From DAIUCA01 sp964613675 (GTDB taxonomy: Bacteria > Pseudomonadota > Gammaproteobacteria > Competibacterales > Competibacteraceae): DNA of 15,722 nucleotides. Position numbers and translations under genes: made by a program. A model generated the notes under the pieces. That model saw only the letters and a program-made list of their open reading frames with translations. It ran no database searches and had not been told where the DNA came from. Where the stretch lies: the NCBI GenBank assembly GCA_964613675.1, contig CAZTIH010000055.1, positions 1 through 15,722 of the forward strand, read 5' to 3'. Of this stretch, positions 6,129 to 14,138 are shown piece after piece (position 1 is the first letter of the stretch; every line of letters begins with the position of its first letter).

Positions 6129-7628
6129 CTTCTGGGCGTTCCTTTGATGGCGGTTAAGAATGAGACGAATTAGGGCAAAACGGGACTTCTTGTAGAGGGG
6201 ATATTGCCAAGATTTGCTTGAATCTTTGGGCTTTGATAGATCGACCGCGAGGCGATGTAGAATCGGCGAGAGCAACGACAACATCGGCGCAGTGTTCTGC
6301 AACGCGGCGTTGTAGAGCTGGGTTAAGACTTCTGGACGCAAATCTTTTTCTTCGCGCACTGTCGTCAAGGCCAGTTCTTTCAATGCGAGCGGCGAAACTT
6401 TTGCCTTGTCTTGAATCATCGGATCGCCATAGTCGCAGATTTCCAGATCGCTGAACCACGCGACAAGATTGCCGATGGCGTCTTCAAAATTCATCTGCAA
6501 CCACTGTCGAACGACGATCCGTCCCCCATTTCCCGATAGGGTCGTGCTGTAGAATTCATCGAATTTGAGTAACTCGCGATCCAACCCCGCCCACGGTGAT
6601 TTCAGAAAGTCTTTAACGGTCTTTGGATCAGGCGCTAAAAATTTGCGCTTCAGAAATCCTCCAGCTTGACGATCCTTTTTCGCCCAAAAACAAATGATCG
6701 TTTCAGAACCCAAGCGACAGTGATGATCCTCGTTTTTCATGAGGAAATTCAAGGCTTTACAGTAACCCGTTGCCGCTTCTATCGAACAGGTTGCATTAAT
6801 ACTCTGCTCAAATCCGTAGGATCTGAATGACTTTTTATCGAAGGCTACAATCGATGCACCCGTCGCCTGAGCCGCAGGAACTCTCTTAATTTTGATGGGA
6901 TGAATGCGTGCAAGCGGGCTTTCTTTACCCGTAATCAGACAAATTCCCTTCTCAGATTTTTCGCGAACTTCATCTACATGCACTTTATAAATCTGACGCC
7001 AGTGAGCGCGTAATCCCTCGTCGTTGAGCAAAATCATGTCGCCGACTTTGAAGGTAAATAGATGACTTGACTCACATTTTTCGACTTTGCCATCCAAGGT
7101 TGTGATCGAAAATTTGGGCTTTTTGGCATCTCCCCCCGTCTGCTTGAGAAACGGAGGATTTTGCCCAACAGCCTCATGAAACTTCAACATTGCTGATAGT
7201 TCGAGAGATTTCGTTTTATCGAAAGCATTCTGAATCTGTCGCCAAAAATCTTCGTATTTCTTCTGGCCGCTATTTTTATCAGATTTTTTAGACGATTTCG
7301 ACTCGGTTTCAGAATCCGCGTTGTCTTCAGCATCTTCAGCATCTTCTTCTGCCCCCAAACCCAAGACCCCTACCATGCCTTCGTAGAGAAATTCGGCAAT
7401 TCCCCCTTGGCTCTTGTTGAGTGGCGTAATTGGCGCTAGATACTCCTTTCCCAACCTGGCTCTACCCGATTTTTGCTCGGTATGGAATGCCATGGGGCCT
7501 TGTCCAATGAGTTGGCCGTCCGCATCGAGACAGATCAACCAATGGACTACTTTTTGATCGAAAGCGAGTTCATCTAATTCCAATAAATTCTGGGTTTTAG
7601 CCAACTCGTAAAGTTTTAACAGCATCAT
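5631..7628 (-). CDS. cas8c: Cascade large subunit Cas8c (Csd1)
   Basis: The type I-C large subunit, which recognises the PAM and helps recruit Cas3. From ATG 7628 it has 665 residues, longer than the usual roughly 600. Family features include MLLKLYELA at the start, GKEYLAPITP, CLITGKESPLARIHPIKI (metal-site-like region), IVAFDKKSFRSYGFEQ and ETIICFWA. An acidic/Ser/Lys-rich linker (about 93-123) and a charged C-terminal tail account for the extra length. AAGGAGG lies 10 nt before ATG 7628; the TTG at 7634 is possible, but the spacing and codon are poorer. The C-terminal helical domain is probably also made separately as Cas11c. Confidence 0.95.
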   Translation of the reverse strand: MMLLKLYELAKTQNLLELDELAFDQKVVHWLICLDADGQLIGQGPMAFHTEQKSGRARLGKEYLAPITPLNKSQGGIAEFLYEGMVGVLGLGAEEDAEDAEDNADSETESKSSKKSDKNSGQKKYEDFWRQIQNAFDKTKSLELSAMLKFHEAVGQNPPFLKQTGGDAKKPKFSITTLDGKVEKCESSHLFTFKVGDMILLNDEGLRAHWRQIYKVHVDEVREKSEKGICLITGKESPLARIHPIKIKRVPAAQATGASIVAFDKKSFRSYGFEQSINATCSIEAATGYCKALNFLMKNEDHHCRLGSETIICFWAKKDRQAGGFLKRKFLAPDPKTVKDFLKSPWAGLDRELLKFDEFYSTTLSGNGGRIVVRQWLQMNFEDAIGNLVAWFSDLEICDYGDPMIQDKAKVSPLALKELALTTVREEKDLRPEVLTQLYNAALQNTAPMLSLLSPILHRLAVDLSKPKDSSKSWQYPLYKKSRFALIRLILNRHQRNAQKMSETVHAPIIGPKVHETDDFAYNCGRLLALFDDLQAKAHDYKLEGASVVARYYGTASATPNSAFGILWRLHQHHLHKLERMGDKGRRNAAIMERRIAEIAALFPPSGPRQPPQFPRSFDLQAQGRFALGFYQQKAEDDSGRRQAKQNKPSEDTSDQAPDFNDPLP

Positions 7629-7643
7629 CTGCAATCGTCCTCC

Positions 7644-8465
7644 TTATTGAATTTTACGAAGCCATTTCACGCGTTCTGGGTGACAGTCCATGCGACCGTT
7701 ATCAATCACGCCATTGAAGTAAATACTATCGGCTTCAACGGCTTGCCCCACATAGCCAATGTCGGAAGTCCTATCTTTATTCTTCTGGCGTTCGGGATGG
7801 GCACGCGGATCGGCTAAATGATCTCCATGCAACGACCAACGAAAGCCGTGGGCACGGGCTTCGGGCGCGAAAACATCGTAAAGCATGACGCCGAGATCTT
7901 CTGAAACGGCTTTCGATGGATGTTTCATCCGTTCCCGAAAAGTCGTCTGCACATCCTCGACATAATCAAAGTCTGCACTGAATTCCCGCATCCCCAGATA
8001 GGGTCGATGAAAGCATTTGCCACTCCGCAAACGGCGTTTAATTTCGCCCAGATACTTCTGCAACGGATTGTGGCCCGCCAATCTGGACAGGTGGACTTCC
8101 GCTTGGATCAGATATTCCACACCGGTGAGCGCCAGCATATTTCGCTGCGTACCGTCCTTTGCCCCGCCCCCGGCTTTGATGAAACCGACTTTTTTCGGGT
8201 CTTTCATCCAGTTTTTTACGCTACTCAGACTGACGGTTTCGGTCACTTCGTTGCGTTTGAACGAAAACCAATGGCCGCGCTGAATGACATAAATCGAGTC
8301 GATCAGATAGTAGATTTCGGGTTCCCAAAAAACGGCTTCCAAGACGCCCCGTGCGGCAGAAGGCGTCATCACGGAGTAGCTCACCCGTTCCACCTTCATT
8401 TCCGGGCGCGTAAAACAGGCATAATCGCCCCAAACCCGCATTGCGACTGTATTTTCACTTACCAT
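7644..8465 (-). CDS. cas5: Cas5c (Cas5d) crRNA-processing endoribonuclease, type I-C
   Basis: A 273-residue RAMP protein. In type I-C, which lacks Cas6, Cas5 cleaves the repeat in pre-crRNA and stays on the 5' handle. Typical blocks are MRVWGDYACFTRPEMKVERVSY (start at residue 9), MTPSAARGVLEAVFWEPE (33-50), FKRNEV (69-74), QRNMLALTGVEYLI (107-120), CFHRPYLGMREFSADF (151-166) and LGVMLYDVF. The tyrosine reported as catalytic in Bacillus halodurans Cas5d (Tyr46) appears here as Phe46 in AVFWEP, though the alignment is by eye. GAGG 7 nt before ATG 8465 fits the start, which overlaps the end of cas3 by 7 nt, so translation is probably coupled. Confidence 0.95.
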   Translation of the reverse strand: MVSENTVAMRVWGDYACFTRPEMKVERVSYSVMTPSAARGVLEAVFWEPEIYYLIDSIYVIQRGHWFSFKRNEVTETVSLSSVKNWMKDPKKVGFIKAGGGAKDGTQRNMLALTGVEYLIQAEVHLSRLAGHNPLQKYLGEIKRRLRSGKCFHRPYLGMREFSADFDYVEDVQTTFRERMKHPSKAVSEDLGVMLYDVFAPEARAHGFRWSLHGDHLADPRAHPERQKNKDRTSDIGYVGQAVEADSIYFNGVIDNGRMDCHPERVKWLRKIQ

Positions 8466-10753
8466 ATTGAATCCTCTAACGGTCGTTGATTGAGTAATAA
8501 ACCCAGCTTCTGATGATAATCACCTTTATCTAAAACCCATAAATCCAAGTTCGGAAGCAATGGCGTAATGATCTCCTGTGCCTTCATCCGAATGAAGTCG
8601 GGTTTTCGGAGGTTCACCATAAAACGCTGAAACTTCCGTACATCATCTCGGGTTAATCGGGGTTTGAGAGAACCGGCAATCTTGTCGTCATAGACGGCGT
8701 TCCGATGCACTTCGATGAGATCGGCGGCCTTGCCGTAGGGAACAATCACGGCACAGGTCTCGTCTCGAATGACGCGGGCCAGTTCTGCAACCTCTCTAAA
8801 ATGGAGTTTTTCGCGTCTGGCCTGAATGTCTCTATCGGTGTTGGCGAGATCGTAAAGCTGATCGAAATAACGTCCGAACAGTTGACTATCGACCCCTAAA
8901 TCCACTTCGTTGAGTTGATCTAATAGCGCCGTCGTTAATTCGGTCGCCGTGCAGTAAATCCCTCTGGGGAGATTATGTTTTTCGGGGCGAAAGATAATAA
9001 CTTTGCTTAATTCGATTTCCCCATTGGCAGCCCGCAATTTACCTTCCCGATTACAACGACCAGCGGCTTGCACGATAGAATCCAGTGGCCCTAATGCTCT
9101 GTACACACTGGGAAAATCCACATCCACACCCGCTTCGATAAGTTGAGTTGAGATTAACCAACAGGGCATCTGATTTTGCAGGCGAAACCGAATAGAATTA
9201 GTCATCGGCTTTTGCATTTCGCCGAGTAAATCAAAACGGTGTTGCGCACACATCGCCGACGACAAATGAAAGAGACCGTCTTGATCTTCTGGCGATAATC
9301 GTTTACGCACCGCCTCCCAAAATTCAAAGGCGTGTTGCCGAATATTGACGATGCACAGCGCCTGAGGTTGTTCGATGATCTGAGCGGCTAGATCGTCCCA
9401 GTTGAGCCGTTCTTCAGGCGTCGGAAACTGATAGGTGACCCGCTGAAGTTGCTGAAAATGGGCCGCTTTCTGATCGTTGATTTCTCGAATTTCGCTTGCC
9501 TTAAAGCCTTCTGTTAATGATTGAGGGCGTTCTGAAAAAGCGGGTTGAGTCGCCGTCGAGAATAAAAAACTGACGCCGTAAGATTTCTGTAGGGTGCGTA
9601 AGACATTTAAGAGTGGGTTGAGCAGATGGGTAGGGAGCGTCTGTACTTCATCAAAAATTACGACAGAACGGGCGATATTGTGCAGCTTTCGACAACGAGA
9701 AGTCTGACAAGCAAATAGCGATTCAATAAATTGCACCGCCGTCGTCACGATGATGGGGGCATCCCAATTTTCTGTCGCGTACTGCTCGGCATGGCGTTCT
9801 AAGGGCCGATCAGAACGAGTTTCCTCTGAATCATCGGGAGAATTCGTGGCCGAATGGTGCTCAATCACGATGCCTTCTCCCTTGGGATCCAGAATTCGTC
9901 GATATTCAGAAGCGTTCTGCTCGATAATCGACAGGTATGGAATGACAACAATGATGCGTCGTAAATCATGAATGGCAGCGTGTTTGAGCGCGAACGCCAT
10001 CCCCGACAAGGTTTTTCCCCCACCTGTCGGCACGGTCAATGAGAAGAATCCCGGGGCTTGCTGGCCTGCTTGCAGACATTTTTCGTAAATCTGATGCCGT
10101 AATTCATTGAGTTCGCCCACTTGCGATTTTGCCGATTTCTCGTTCTGCAAGCGCTGTAGCAAAAACTCTGGATTGAGTCTTTGGGGATGACGCAGAGATG
10201 GGCGGTGATGGGCTTCCGTATCCAAAAAATCCGCATCGACCAACAGCGAAAATAGAAAGCGAATGTAAAATTCAATGGCGTAACCGTCTTCTTCGTCGAT
10301 GAAACTCGGTAGCCCAAAAATATGCGGAATTTTGGGGCCAAATTTTTCAAATACTTCGACTAATTCAGCAGCCCGTTCTTGCGCTTGATATTTTTTACCT
10401 TCAATCGTGGTTTGTAAGTCGCCGCAATTGTGTAAACCGGCATGGTGTCCCGCAATGACAAAGGCTAAATCATGGCCTTCTCGGTCGTAGGCCAGGGCGG
10501 CACCGTAAATTGCGTGGTGAGTCTCTTCACTGCGTTGACGTTCTTGGCGAAGGTATTGTTGAAACGCTTTACGATACTTTCCCAAATCGTGTAATTGGCC
10601 GGCCCAATAGGCTTGGTGTGCTAATTCGGTTTCCCGATGAGGCGAGGCTTGTTCGGCAAACTGTTTGGCTAATTCAGCAACCCCATTCAGATGATCGGAG
10701 AGGACATGCCATTGCCCTTCAGGATTAGCGGTGTGGGCGAAGTAATCGGACAT
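8459..10753 (-). CDS. cas3: CRISPR helicase-nuclease Cas3 (type I-C)
   Basis: A 764-residue protein with an N-terminal HD nuclease and a superfamily 2 helicase; it is recruited by target-bound Cascade and degrades DNA. HD-domain residues are visible: His21, His55-Asp56 (LHDLGK), His79-His80, His103-His104 (AGHHAG) and Asp173. The helicase carries Walker A GGGKT (244-248), Walker B-type DEVQ (368-371), motif III STAT (399-402) and motif VI QAAGRCNREGK. No motif appears broken and the length is normal. ATG 10753 has GAGGT 8 nt upstream. This is the first gene of the operon, so its leader, which contains a 9-bp inverted repeat, probably controls the whole cluster. Confidence 0.96.
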   Translation of the reverse strand: MSDYFAHTANPEGQWHVLSDHLNGVAELAKQFAEQASPHRETELAHQAYWAGQLHDLGKYRKAFQQYLRQERQRSEETHHAIYGAALAYDREGHDLAFVIAGHHAGLHNCGDLQTTIEGKKYQAQERAAELVEVFEKFGPKIPHIFGLPSFIDEEDGYAIEFYIRFLFSLLVDADFLDTEAHHRPSLRHPQRLNPEFLLQRLQNEKSAKSQVGELNELRHQIYEKCLQAGQQAPGFFSLTVPTGGGKTLSGMAFALKHAAIHDLRRIIVVIPYLSIIEQNASEYRRILDPKGEGIVIEHHSATNSPDDSEETRSDRPLERHAEQYATENWDAPIIVTTAVQFIESLFACQTSRCRKLHNIARSVVIFDEVQTLPTHLLNPLLNVLRTLQKSYGVSFLFSTATQPAFSERPQSLTEGFKASEIREINDQKAAHFQQLQRVTYQFPTPEERLNWDDLAAQIIEQPQALCIVNIRQHAFEFWEAVRKRLSPEDQDGLFHLSSAMCAQHRFDLLGEMQKPMTNSIRFRLQNQMPCWLISTQLIEAGVDVDFPSVYRALGPLDSIVQAAGRCNREGKLRAANGEIELSKVIIFRPEKHNLPRGIYCTATELTTALLDQLNEVDLGVDSQLFGRYFDQLYDLANTDRDIQARREKLHFREVAELARVIRDETCAVIVPYGKAADLIEVHRNAVYDDKIAGSLKPRLTRDDVRKFQRFMVNLRKPDFIRMKAQEIITPLLPNLDLWVLDKGDYHQKLGLLLNQRPLEDSIW

Positions 10754-10788
10754 AAGGTGATACCTCGGAGTGGAGAAAGATCACCTTA
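10753..10788 (-). promoter_or_regulatory. Inverted repeat bracketing the cas3 ribosome-binding site
   Basis: TAAGGTGAT (plus strand 10753-10761) and ATCACCTTA (10780-10788) are perfect 9-bp inverted repeats separated by 18 nt. On the coding (minus) strand the second arm ends on the A of the cas3 ATG, and the GAGGT Shine-Dalgarno sits in the spacer right beside that arm. It could be a dimeric repressor operator or an mRNA hairpin that hides the start codon. Both readings are inference; the repeat itself is plain. Confidence 0.45.
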
Positions 10789-10847
10789 AAGCTAATTTGT
10801 ATTCAGATGTCTGCTCTCTTGCTTGCCATACCTCGCGGGGGCACCAA

Positions 10848-11798
10848 TCAGATCACGCCCTCCGCATCCAACCAGCTTAAATACGACTGCACTCCCAGTT
10901 CTAACGGCATGAATTCCTGTTGATAACCCGCCTGTCGCAAACGGGTTAAATTCGCTTGGGTGTGACTCTGATATGCTCCTCGCAGATTGTCTGGAAATGG
11001 GATGTAACGACATTCGCCTTGGCCGTAATGGGCGAGAAGACAATTCGCTAACTCATTAAAAGTTCTACTGTTTCCCGTGCCAACATTAAAAATCCCGCTC
11101 AATCCGCTATTCAACGCCCACAGATTGACCGCCACCACATCGTTGACATGGATGAAATCCCGTCGCTGTTCGCCCGCCGCAAAGCCGTCGTATTCGCCAA
11201 ATAGCTTAATCGTCCCTGTTTGCAGAAGTTGCCGACGCCATTGCAGAACCAGGCTTGCCATTTTTCCTTTGTGCGTTTCTCCAGGGCCGTACACATTAAA
11301 GTAGCGCAGCCCCACGACTGGACTCGACGGTTGGGGAAAATGCCGTTGCCAATAGCGATCGAAGAGCAGTTTTGAGTAACCATACACATTCAACGCTTGC
11401 GACTCTTGGTCTTCATGGGTGTGACGACTTAACCCGTACACCGCTGCCGATGACGCATAAATCAAGGGGATCCGATGGTGCAGACAGTAATTCAGCAGAA
11501 GTTTGCTGTATTCAAAATTGGTTTCCATCATCAATTTTCCATTCCATTCGGTCGTATCGGTACACGCGCCTTGGTGAAAAACTGCGGTCAATTTCGGCGA
11601 AAAAGCACGATTTTGTTCAATAAACCATCGAAATTTATCTTTATCCCAATAATCTGCGATCTCGCCCAGTTGCAAATTGCGGTATTTCTCGCCCTGAGAG
11701 AGATCATCGACCGCGACAATATCCCGTTCCCCTGCTCGATTGAGTCCCCAAATCAAGTTACTTCCGATAAAACCTGCCGCACCCGTTACTAAAATCAT
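10848..11798 (-). CDS. hldD: ADP-L-glycero-D-manno-heptose 6-epimerase
   Basis: An extended short-chain dehydrogenase that converts ADP-D-glycero-D-manno-heptose to the L-glycero form, the last step in making the heptose donor for LPS inner core; cytosolic. From ATG 11798 it has 316 residues, close to E. coli HldD (310). The NADP-binding loop is GAAGFIGSN (6-14). HldD-type ACTDTTEWNG (78-87), the ASSAAVYG block (115-122), Tyr139-x3-Lys143 (catalytic pair) and RYFNVYGPGE follow. GAGGTGA 8 nt upstream supports 11798; an ATG at 11831 would add 11 unlikely residues. Its start codon shares CATG with the divergent acyltransferase. It ends 94 nt from the cas3 start, so the cas operon begins right behind it. 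Confidence 0.95.
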   Translation of the reverse strand: MILVTGAAGFIGSNLIWGLNRAGERDIVAVDDLSQGEKYRNLQLGEIADYWDKDKFRWFIEQNRAFSPKLTAVFHQGACTDTTEWNGKLMMETNFEYSKLLLNYCLHHRIPLIYASSAAVYGLSRHTHEDQESQALNVYGYSKLLFDRYWQRHFPQPSSPVVGLRYFNVYGPGETHKGKMASLVLQWRRQLLQTGTIKLFGEYDGFAAGEQRRDFIHVNDVVAVNLWALNSGLSGIFNVGTGNSRTFNELANCLLAHYGQGECRYIPFPDNLRGAYQSHTQANLTRLRQAGYQQEFMPLELGVQSYLSWLDAEGVI

Positions 11799-12687
11799 GT
11801 CGTTACTCACCTCATCTTTACCAAGTGCCATCCTAACTTACCCTGCCCTTGCCCTGAGTTTTGCCGCGTTGGGACGACTTCCCCGCACAAGTCATGGGCC
11901 GGTGAGTGGAGTTCTGGGCGGTGCTTTCCGCTATTTCGGACCCCGTCGTCGGCACATCGCCAATCAAAATCTACGGCTCTGTTTCCCCGAACTCGACGAC
12001 GCCCATCGTCAACAATGGATTCGTCGTCATTTCGTGTCTCTGGCGCGGGGGGTGTGCGAAACCGCAGCGTGTTGGCAACGAACACCTGACCAATTGCAAC
12101 GTTGGGTGACACACATAGAGGGTGCCGAATATCTGCAACAGGCCCTAGATCGCGGTCGGGGCGCCATTCTGTTAGCCGCACATTTCACGCATTTAGAGAT
12201 CGGGGCCACGTTGCTTTCGCGATTCTTTCCCGGGAGTGCCGTTTATCGGCCCGCAAATCACCCCGTCGTGGCCCGTTACATGCGACGAGGCCGTCAACAG
12301 TTTGGGCCGATCATTCCTAAAAACGACATTCGCGCCATGATCAAGGCGCTGAAAGCGAATCGCTTTTTGTGGATGGCCCCCGATCAATACGATGCGCAGG
12401 GCGTAAAAGTGCAATTTTTTGGGCAGACGACCTATGCGACGGCGGGGGTAGTTCGGTTGGCTCAGTTGACCGAGGCCCCCATCCTGCCGTTTACGCAGTT
12501 TCGCGAACCCGACGGCTTCCGATTGCACCTGATGCCACCGCTTTCGTGTGTCGATGACCGTGAACGTGCCACTCAGCAGTTGACGGACGCCCTCGAACAG
12601 CTCATTCGACAGCAACCCATAGACTATTTATGGATTCATCGACGATTCAAAGCGATTGACGGGGGCACGGACCCCTACGCCGTATGA
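11797..12687 (+). CDS. Lipid A biosynthesis acyltransferase (LpxL/LpxM superfamily)
   Basis: A 296-residue inner-membrane-associated acyltransferase expected to add a secondary acyl chain to a lipid A precursor. A hydrophobic N-terminal segment (about 8-26) would anchor it. RRRHIANQNLRLCFPEL (50-66) is a hallmark of the family, and AAHFTHLEIG contains the HX4E catalytic pair His129/Glu134. WMAPDQY in the middle and DYLWIHRRFK near the C-terminus are also typical. The start is uncertain: ATG 11797 lacks a clear Shine-Dalgarno, and an ATG at 11740 would extend 57 nt into hldD. It overlaps the next gene by ATGA. Which member (LpxL, LpxM, LpxP) it is cannot be told from sequence alone. Confidence 0.88.
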   Translation: MSLLTSSLPSAILTYPALALSFAALGRLPRTSHGPVSGVLGGAFRYFGPRRRHIANQNLRLCFPELDDAHRQQWIRRHFVSLARGVCETAACWQRTPDQLQRWVTHIEGAEYLQQALDRGRGAILLAAHFTHLEIGATLLSRFFPGSAVYRPANHPVVARYMRRGRQQFGPIIPKNDIRAMIKALKANRFLWMAPDQYDAQGVKVQFFGQTTYATAGVVRLAQLTEAPILPFTQFREPDGFRLHLMPPLSCVDDRERATQQLTDALEQLIRQQPIDYLWIHRRFKAIDGGTDPYAV

Positions 12688-14138
12688 ACCGCATTAGCTT
12701 GCGCACTTTGCATCACCCCTTGTTGTACAGCGTGTTGTTGAGCGGTTGCATTGGATTATGGCGACTGTGGATTGCGGATGGACTCAGCGAAACCGCATTT
12801 TTACGACTCCTCGACGCCGAAATAGCTACCGATTTAGGGCAACAGGGCGGTTTGTACGGTCGCTGGCTGGCGCAGTGGCCGTTATTACAGCGCGAGACCC
12901 TCGGATTTTGGACGCAATGGATCATGAGTACGGCATTGGCAGGGGCATTCATGGGGGTGGTGATGCGCTTGACCCACGTGGCTAAAGTTCGTTGGATCGC
13001 GGCATTCGTCATCGCCTGTCATCCGTTTTTGAACGATCTCCGTAGCCATTTCACCCCTGAATTTGCGTATTGGTGTCTGTTTTTAATCGCAGTACGCGGT
13101 TTTATGACGGCCGGCAACAGCGTGCGCGACAATCTGTGGTGGCAAAGCATCATGGGTATCTCGTTGTATGTGCATCCAGAAACCCTGCTGTTGTGGTTAC
13201 TTTGGCCGTTATTTTGGTTGACCGCGCCGCCTACGGGGATGCGTTGGGGGCTGATCACTGCCCTAAGCTATGTCGGACTAGGGTTTTGGGCCGCGACTGC
13301 CACAGGACAACATGTGTTGGGGGAACTCATCGCGGGTCTCCACGCTGTGCGGGAAGGGTGGCATCGACTGGCAGGGCAAAGTGACCATCTGCGTCTTGTA
13401 TTGTCCCCCTCCGCAACCCCCTATGCGTACCCAACGATGGTGTTGTTACTCGCACTCATTTTCATCGACAAACTCGTCACGACGCTTTCGCCGCTTTACT
13501 GCGTTCTGCCCTGGTTTCGGGCGTTCCGACAGCGCTTGGGGTTGACGCAGTTTCACCGACGGCTTTTGCAGTGGCTCATTGGGGTGCAGTTGCTGATTTG
13601 CGGTGGACAGCTTGTGGCAGTGGGCTACTTATCTGCGTTGCCGTTGATGTCGCTCACCTTATTGCTATTACTTCTGATGCCGTTTTTGCTGGCGGCGGTA
13701 CACGATCTTTGGTTAGTGAAACGACGATTGAATGGGGCCTTTTTGCTGATGGGGTTGTTATTGGGATTCATGTTCATTGACGGCCTGTTCTCCTTGGAAC
13801 GCCACCATCATTACTTGCGACAGGCCGGTCAGTGGATTACATCACAAGCCCCTGAATCAAAAGCGATTTATTTCAACGAAGGGCGCTTGATCTATTACAG
13901 CGGACGGCTCTCATCGGAGACGGCGGCGATGTGGCGACAGTTGCCCGCATGGCATGTGGACGAAGCGGTGTTGCGCAATACCGAATGGGCCGCCTACGAC
14001 GGACTGGCGGTGTGGATTAGTCACCGCACCCCTGAAATTGTCGAGCTGCTGCACCGCTATTTCGGCCCGCCGACGGTGGAGTTTGCGAATCGGGCGGGAG
14101 ATCGGGTGCAGATTTTTTGGAACCCATCGCGGCGTTAA
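12684..14138 (+). CDS. Multi-pass inner-membrane protein, function unknown
   Basis: I do not recognise this 484-residue protein. Its first two-thirds are very hydrophobic, with about nine or ten likely membrane helices between residues 12 and 380, including leucine-rich stretches near 160-180, 250-265 and 320-345. The last roughly 100 residues (about 385-484) look soluble. The pattern of many helices plus a C-terminal soluble domain is reminiscent of GT-C-type glycosyltransferases that use lipid-linked sugars, but I see no diagnostic motif. ATG 12684 overlaps the acyltransferase stop (ATGA), so the two are probably translationally coupled and may act in the same envelope pathway. The stop overlaps that of the convergent MFS gene. 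Confidence 0.8.
   Translation: MNRISLRTLHHPLLYSVLLSGCIGLWRLWIADGLSETAFLRLLDAEIATDLGQQGGLYGRWLAQWPLLQRETLGFWTQWIMSTALAGAFMGVVMRLTHVAKVRWIAAFVIACHPFLNDLRSHFTPEFAYWCLFLIAVRGFMTAGNSVRDNLWWQSIMGISLYVHPETLLLWLLWPLFWLTAPPTGMRWGLITALSYVGLGFWAATATGQHVLGELIAGLHAVREGWHRLAGQSDHLRLVLSPSATPYAYPTMVLLLALIFIDKLVTTLSPLYCVLPWFRAFRQRLGLTQFHRRLLQWLIGVQLLICGGQLVAVGYLSALPLMSLTLLLLLLMPFLLAAVHDLWLVKRRLNGAFLLMGLLLGFMFIDGLFSLERHHHYLRQAGQWITSQAPESKAIYFNEGRLIYYSGRLSSETAAMWRQLPAWHVDEAVLRNTEWAAYDGLAVWISHRTPEIVELLHRYFGPPTVEFANRAGDRVQIFWNPSRR

Noticed and set aside
7920..8489. Plus-strand frame of 189 codons antisense to cas5
   Set aside because: The minus-strand Cas5c similarity is unambiguous; the antisense frame has no recognisable domain or ribosome-binding site.
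10789..10847. Defined -35/-10 promoter for the cas operon
   Set aside because: The region must hold the promoter, but I found no hexamer pair with acceptable spacing.
12193..12615. Minus-strand frame of 140 codons within the acyltransferase gene
   Set aside because: It is antisense to the conserved acyltransferase core and has no family similarity I can see.
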